Source: an uncultured Oscillospiraceae bacterium | GTDB taxonomy: Bacteria > Bacillota > Clostridia > Oscillospirales > Oscillospiraceae | Length of the DNA stretch: 36,741 bases | Direction: 5' to 3' | Assembly (NCBI GenBank): GCA_944386835.1 | Contig: CALXCQ010000125.1 | Span: 1 to 36,741 of the forward strand | Shown here: positions 32,924 to 36,741 of the stretch, in pieces | Position numbering within the stretch: position 1 is the stretch's first letter | Layout of the letters: each line of letters opens with the position of its first letter | Notes under the pieces: generated by a model | What the model was told of the DNA's origin: nothing | Database searches by the model: none | The model's input: only the letters and a program-made list of their open reading frames with translations | Position numbers and translations under genes: made by a program

Positions 32924-33039
32924 AAAACCATTTTGTCCCCTGCCCAACCACGGGCTTGTGGGGCGGGGGCCCGTGTCTTCTGTCGGGGATCGCCCGATTT
33001 TACTTTGCTCCGCCGCAGGCGGGAAAACGGAGGAATTTT
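32924..33039 (+). other. Short GC-rich leader between glmM and the beta-helix gene
   Basis: CACGGGC (32949-32955) can pair with GCCCGTG (32969-32975), while CCCCTGCCC just before it can pair with the GGGGCGGGG inside that loop. These pairings exclude each other. It may be an attenuator or only a GC-rich spacer. Confidence 0.3.
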
Positions 33040-33705
33040 ATGGTAACGGTACAAGAACTTTTTACGTTGGAACACACCATCGCCGCATCTATTTTTGACG
33101 GCGTTACCTATCCCTGGGAGGTTTTGGAACCTCTGTCCGAATTTATCAAGGCTTTGGGTGCCTCCTTACCGGCAGAGGAGTTTCTCCATCCCCAGGAAGA
33201 TGTTTGGATTGCAAAAGACGCCAAAGTCTTCCCCAGTGCCTACATTGGTGGCCCGTGCATTGTAGATCACGGGGCGGAAATTCGCCACTGCGCCTTTATC
33301 CGGGGCAGCGCCATTGTGGGCAAAAACGCCGTAGTCGGCAACTCCACAGAGCTAAAGAACGTCATTCTCTTTGACAATGTGCATGTTCCCCACTACAACT
33401 ATGTAGGCGACTCCATTTTAGGCTACAAGTCCCATATGGGCGCCGGTTCCATCACCTCCAATGTGAAAAGTGACAAAACCCTGGTGGTCATTCACGGCCA
33501 GGGGATCTCCCTGGAGACCCACCGGAAAAAAGTGGGCGCCTTTTTAGGCGACTGTGTGGAAGTGGGCTGCAACAGCGTCTTAAATCCCGGCAGCGTCATT
33601 GGCCGGGAAAGCCAGATTTACCCTCTGAGCCGGGTACGGGGCGTTGTGCCTCCCAAGAGCATTTACAAAGATCCGGACCATATTGTGGCCAAAGTAGAAG
33701 GATAA
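33040..33705 (+). CDS. Left-handed beta-helix acyltransferase-like protein, UDP-GlcNAc pathway related
   Basis: A 221-residue protein with a hexapeptide-repeat left-handed beta helix (about 65-205). Repeats are seen in AYIGGPCIVDHGAEIRHCAF, IRGSAIVGKNAVVGNSTELK and VEVGCNSVLNPGSVIGRESQ. It lacks an N-terminal nucleotidyltransferase domain, so it cannot be a full GlmU, although such proteins are often labelled UDP-N-acetylglucosamine pyrophosphorylase. With GlmM upstream, the likely job is acetyl transfer to glucosamine 1-phosphate or a related sugar. GGAGG precedes the ATG at 33040; upstream in-frame codons are unlikely. Confidence 0.85.
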   Translation: MVTVQELFTLEHTIAASIFDGVTYPWEVLEPLSEFIKALGASLPAEEFLHPQEDVWIAKDAKVFPSAYIGGPCIVDHGAEIRHCAFIRGSAIVGKNAVVGNSTELKNVILFDNVHVPHYNYVGDSILGYKSHMGAGSITSNVKSDKTLVVIHGQGISLETHRKKVGAFLGDCVEVGCNSVLNPGSVIGRESQIYPLSRVRGVVPPKSIYKDPDHIVAKVEG

Positions 33706-33755
33706 CCTTGAAAACAGGAAGTTGCCCGGCCTTTCCGGCGCCGCTTCCTTGTCCC

Positions 33756-33798
33756 AACGGCGAAAAGGCTCGGGGAGCTTTTGCTCCCCGGGCCGTTT
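33756..33798 (+). terminator. Terminator after the beta-helix gene
   Basis: Inner CGGGGAGC-TTTT-GCTCCCCG stem with an outer AACGG/CCGTT pair, followed within 20 bp by a T run. Confidence 0.8.
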
Positions 33799-34004
33799 GT
33801 CTGTATCTTCTTTTTTATGTTTCCGCCCCCGGTGCGTCCTGCAACGCCCCCTCCGGCGGTCCCTTTCCCCCGTATCTGTCTTTCCCGGGGTGCTCCCATC
33901 CGGCAGTCTTTCTCCCCGCCCTCTATCCCGTGGTGTCCGCTTTCCGGCAGTCCCCCCCGTTTCCGGTAATGTCTTATCGGGGAACCCCGTTATCCCAAAC
34001 CATA
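33799..34004. other. C-rich spacer
   Basis: Strongly C-rich and G-poor on the plus strand, like the spacers near 14.9 kb and 28 kb. No gene or RNA recognised. Confidence 0.5.
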
Positions 34005-34032
34005 AAAAAGCCGCCGGTCAAAACCGGCGGCC
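34005..34032 (-). terminator. Terminator of the RACo-like gene
   Basis: GCCGCCGGT (34011-34019) and ACCGGCGGC (34024-34032) flank a CAAA loop. On the minus strand six T (A run 34005-34010) follow. It is about 120 bp after the stop. Confidence 0.8.
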
Positions 34033-34153
34033 TGAATCCTCTCCTGTCTGTCACAGCCGACGCCCTTCACGTCTGGCTTCCAGGAAAACGGCCTCCTAAC
34101 GAAAAAGCCGAAACCTGCCAAACCCGCTCCCGGAGCCACCGATTGCCAAATCC

Positions 34154-35698
34154 TTACTTGCCCTGTAGCGCATCCAGCCTGGCCTTGACGCTGGGATATT
34201 GGTTCAAATCTGTATGGGGATAAAATTGGGCAGCCTGCATGCGGGATAAAAAGTCTTCCTGCATGGCAAATTCCAGGTAGTAGACCGTTCTGGCTACCTG
34301 CGCTGCCAGCGCCCAATTTTCCCGGTCCAGTAAAAGCTTTTGGGCCCCCTGCAAGGAGGTATTCCCGGCTATTATAAATTTTTGGCGGGGCAAATCCGGA
34401 TACATGCCGATGGCAATGGCAGACTCCAGGTTTAAATGCTGGCCGAAAGCCCCTGCTAAAAAGATTTGCTCTACCTCCTGGGCCGATACCCCCGCCGCCT
34501 CCAAAAGACAAGCCACCATGGTATTGGCCGCCGCTTTGGTATCCGTAAATTGCCGAATGTCCTCCTGGGTAAAGTACAGAGGCTTTCTCTTTTCGCTCTC
34601 CTGGGCTGTGGCATAGGCCACTGCCCACTGCCCCTCCACCTGGACAATCCGGTCGGATTTCCCGGGCACCAACTGCCCATTGCAGGCCATCCAGCCGTTT
34701 AGCAGCATCTGGGCCAGCAGATCCACAATCCCGGAGCCGCAGATTCCCCGGGGCTTTTCCCCGGCAATGGTGGTTACCTGGAGCGCTCCATTCTGGATAA
34801 CCACGGTGTCCACTGCCCCAGGTTCCGCCCGCATGCCATCTGCACTGATGCCGCCCTCCAGGGCCGGACCGGCGGCGCCAGCACCGGCAATGAGAAACTC
34901 CCGGTTCCCCAAAGCGATTTCTCCGTTGGTGCCAATGTCAATCAAAAGGGACAGCTGCTCTTGCCTCACCATATCGGTGGCCAAAATTCCGCTGATGGTA
35001 TCGCCCCCTAAATAGTTGGCCACTGACGGGTAGCAATAGACCATCCCGTCCAGATGCAGCCCCAGTTCCTGGGCTGGAATCGGTTCCGACCGGTTAAAAA
35101 TGGGCGCGAAGGGAGCAGAAAACACACAGAAAGCGTCGATTCCCAATAGAAAATGGAGCATAGTAGTGTTGGCAGCCACCGTCAAAGCACTGATCTGACC
35201 GGGCTCCACGCCTGCCTCACAGCACACGCTGTCAATCAGATCGTTGAGACTTTCTACGGTAACCCGCTGTAACTCCTGCCGCTTGTCTTCTGCGTCTTTG
35301 GTGTAAAAAATACGGGTTAAAATATCTTCCCCATAGGCAATCTGCCGGTTGCTCCCGGTCTGGGCCTCCAACTGCGTGCCCGTATTACAGTCATATAACG
35401 CCACGGTAATGGTGGTACTTCCCAAATCTGCAGCCAGACCATAGTGGCTCAGATGCCGGTCTCCCGGCTCTACTTTCCAGAGCTGCCACTGGTCCCCCAC
35501 CCAGCAAAGGGTACTGGTCACCTGATAATCGGAAGCCCGTATTACGGGATAATCCCGGCGAGCCACCCCATAGGGAATCTTTACCGCCGCCTGTAGCACC
35601 TGCTCCAGAGCCTGGCGCAGCCGGTCCCAATCCGCCAAATTATCCTGGCCGGCCGGCGGGGTCAAGGTCACAAACTGCTTTTGGGTCAAACCATTCAT
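34154..35698 (-). CDS. RACo-like ASKHA ATPase without ferredoxin domain
   Basis: A 514-residue protein of the family of reductive activators of corrinoid proteins (RACo/RamA-like). These use ATP to reduce inactive Co(II) corrinoid in methyltransferases. The C-terminal ASKHA ATPase is clear: LAADLGSTTITVALYD (phosphate 1), GAGAAGPALEGGISADGMRA, LLIDIGTNGEIALGN and IFLAGAFGQHL. Usual family members have an N-terminal [2Fe-2S] ferredoxin domain and reach about 600-640 residues. Here the first 90 residues have no such Cys set. So it may work with a separate electron donor, or do another job. No corrinoid or methyltransferase gene is in the window. ATG at 35698 with GAGGAA before it. Confidence 0.82.
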   Translation of the reverse strand: MNGLTQKQFVTLTPPAGQDNLADWDRLRQALEQVLQAAVKIPYGVARRDYPVIRASDYQVTSTLCWVGDQWQLWKVEPGDRHLSHYGLAADLGSTTITVALYDCNTGTQLEAQTGSNRQIAYGEDILTRIFYTKDAEDKRQELQRVTVESLNDLIDSVCCEAGVEPGQISALTVAANTTMLHFLLGIDAFCVFSAPFAPIFNRSEPIPAQELGLHLDGMVYCYPSVANYLGGDTISGILATDMVRQEQLSLLIDIGTNGEIALGNREFLIAGAGAAGPALEGGISADGMRAEPGAVDTVVIQNGALQVTTIAGEKPRGICGSGIVDLLAQMLLNGWMACNGQLVPGKSDRIVQVEGQWAVAYATAQESEKRKPLYFTQEDIRQFTDTKAAANTMVACLLEAAGVSAQEVEQIFLAGAFGQHLNLESAIAIGMYPDLPRQKFIIAGNTSLQGAQKLLLDRENWALAAQVARTVYYLEFAMQEDFLSRMQAAQFYPHTDLNQYPSVKARLDALQGK

Positions 35699-35740
35699 AG
35701 GCAGTTCCTCATTTTCTCACAAGTTCGGCCTTGGGCCGTC

Positions 35741-35760
35741 TTTTGTAGTATACCACAAAA
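35741..35760 (-). promoter_or_regulatory. 20-bp near-perfect palindrome over the -10 region
   Basis: TTTTGTAGTATACCACAAAA reads almost the same on both strands (one mismatched pair). On the minus strand it contains TATACT, a good -10 box for the RACo-like gene 43 bp downstream, but no clear -35 box. The layout suggests an operator that blocks or tunes the promoter. Confidence 0.5.
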
Positions 35761-35910
35761 CTGGCTTCCGGGGCCATAGGCCCGAAAAATTTTGAAACGA
35801 CCAACCGGCCGTGGTTACCAAAGCCATGCTCCGGATTCGGAACTGGTGCGCTTTCTCTCACAGGGAAACCTTGCAATCACTTTTCCCAGTCCCGGCTGTC
35901 TGCTATGGAA

Positions 35911-35945
35911 AAGGACCCACGCCCTGGAGAGAGTGGGTCCTTTTT
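35911..35945. terminator. Terminator hairpin in the spacer before the ACT-domain gene
   Basis: AAGGACCCAC (35911-35920) and GTGGGTCCTT (35933-35942) form a 10-bp stem with a 12-nt loop; both ends have T/A runs, the better one on the plus strand. It lies about 150 bp beyond the stop of the minus-strand ACT gene. Other hairpins (ACTGCC/GGCAGT near 35950) follow. No gene in 35761-36096. Confidence 0.6.
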
Positions 35946-36096
35946 CCAACTGCCCGACAGGCAGTGTATTTTTCCTGTGTGTTTTCCGCCGGCACCCGGA
36001 TTTTTGGCTCGCGCCAAAGTGACTGCGCTTGCCGAAGAACCCGTCTGCCGGCTTGACGGTTCCCTCAGACGTCGCCCAGGGAGCCCCACGGACTTC

Positions 36097-36531
36097 TCAA
36101 TCTGCGATTTCCAGCTCCTGGCTGGTAACCGGCTGAATCCCGGCCTGGGCCAGTAGCGCGGCAAATTTCTCGTTGTCCGAAACACGGAAGACCATGTAGG
36201 CCTTGCCGCCGGTATGGGTGAATAAGGAGTACATGTAAGCGATGTCCATGCCAGCCTGGGCAATGAGCCCCAGTACCGGCGCCAGACCACCGGGCTGGTC
36301 GGAGACAGCTACCACCGTCACTGGTGTTTTTTTCAGAACCATGCCTCTTTCTTCCAGGCAGGCAGAGGCCTTCTGCGGTTTGTCCACAATCAGCCGGACC
36401 ACACCGTAGTCTGCCGCCTCGGCGATAGAGATGGCCCGCATATCGATGCCCTCTTCCGCCAGAATTTGGGTAATCTCGGCCAGTTGGCCGGCCCGATTTT
36501 CCAGGAATACGGAGATCTGATGAATGGTCAT
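36097..36531 (-). CDS. Tandem ACT-domain protein
   Basis: A 144-residue protein built of two ACT domains (about 3-68 and 70-140), with the first reading ISVFLENRAGQLAEITQILA and the second VTVVAVSDQPGGLAPVLGLI. ACT pairs bind amino acids and act as sensors or regulators; there is no catalytic or DNA-binding part. It follows the phenylacetate-CoA ligase gene by 13 bp. In anaerobes this pair often goes with indolepyruvate ferredoxin oxidoreductase, so it may sense an aromatic amino acid. The ATG at 36531 has AAGGAGG. Confidence 0.9.
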   Translation of the reverse strand: MTIHQISVFLENRAGQLAEITQILAEEGIDMRAISIAEAADYGVVRLIVDKPQKASACLEERGMVLKKTPVTVVAVSDQPGGLAPVLGLIAQAGMDIAYMYSLFTHTGGKAYMVFRVSDNEKFAALLAQAGIQPVTSQELEIAD

Positions 36532-36544
36532 AAATGCACCCTCC

Positions 36545-36741
36545 TTAAATTTTCCGCTTGTCAATAACCCGGACTGCCTTGCCCTCGCTGCGGGCAATGT
36601 ATTTGGGCGCCCCCAGGCGCACTTTGGCGTAAATACCCAGCATCGCTTTCAGGGCCGCAACCAGTCTCTTCTCCATCTGGGTAATCTGCGCCAGGTTGTC
36701 GGAGAAGTTCTCCGGCGTCATCTCCACCTGCTTCTCCAGGG
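36545..36741 (-). CDS. Phenylacetate-CoA ligase, C-terminal end (cut by window edge)
   Basis: The last 64 or so codons of a longer gene whose start lies beyond the window. The sequence LVAALKAMLGIYAKVRLG, then the closing GKAVRVIDKRK, matches the C-terminal lobe of phenylacetate-CoA ligase (PaaK-type adenylate-forming enzymes), with the Lys used in adenylation likely in this region. It would activate aryl acetates from aromatic amino acid breakdown. It is followed at 13 bp by the ACT-domain gene. The call rests on a short piece. Confidence 0.75.
   Translation of the reverse strand, partial: LEKQVEMTPENFSDNLAQITQMEKRLVAALKAMLGIYAKVRLGAPKYIARSEGKAVRVIDKRKI

Overview
The window looks like chromosomal DNA of an anaerobic, amino-acid-fermenting Bacillota, most likely a Clostridia/Oscillospirales-type gut bacterium. 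I infer this from the Firmicute-style Rnf cluster (apbE, NusG-II protein, Gx protein, then rnfCDGEAB), an [FeFe] hydrogenase, an iron-sulfur serine dehydratase, PepD, an SLH-domain exported protein, strong AGGAGG ribosome binding sites and fairly GC-rich genes separated by AT-rich promoter regions. There is no tRNA, rRNA, CRISPR array, insertion sequence or phage gene that I can support.

Layout. 1-2.0 kb: a promoter, a one-chain L-serine dehydratase, a perfect-palindrome terminator and a convergent small XRE regulator. 2.4-4.8 kb: a CofE-like ligase divergent from a LysR regulator, with LysR-type boxes between them. 5.0-6.5 kb: PepD dipeptidase (minus). 7.4-14.7 kb: lipoprotein ApbE, NusG-II protein, Gx-type membrane protein and rnfC-D-G-E-A-B. 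rnfC carries an in-frame TAG in the middle of its conserved GGPMMG region. 15.4-19.2 kb: a possible small leader ORF, a NuoF/GltD-like flavoprotein and an [FeFe] hydrogenase. 19.6-27.7 kb: a two-component system (minus) facing a MacA/MacB-like exporter (adaptor, ATPase, permease) and an SLH-domain secreted protein (plus). 28.1-30.6 kb: glycerol kinase and a monoacylglycerol-lipase-like hydrolase. 30.7-33.7 kb: NagB, GlmM and a left-handed beta-helix transferase (amino sugars, cell wall precursors). 34.1-36.7 kb, minus strand: a RACo-like ASKHA protein without the ferredoxin domain, a tandem-ACT protein and the 3' end of a phenylacetate-CoA ligase.

How the parts fit. Peptides (PepD) and serine (serine dehydratase) feed fermentation. 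Reduced ferredoxin could be disposed of either by Rnf, which would build an ion gradient while reducing NAD+, or by the hydrogenase with its NADP(H)-type flavoprotein partner. ApbE would attach FMN to the Thr residues seen in RnfD and RnfG. The two-component/MacAB/SLH block looks like a self-contained envelope-response export system.

A recurring feature is the composition of the long spacers: several are C-rich and G-poor on the plus strand, and four different places carry degenerate direct repeats of 20-21, 42, 33 and about 110 bp period. The most notable observations are the amber codon in rnfC, the hydrogenase/GltD-like pair, the SLH-linked MacAB system with a putative 10-bp-spaced response regulator site, and these spacer repeats.
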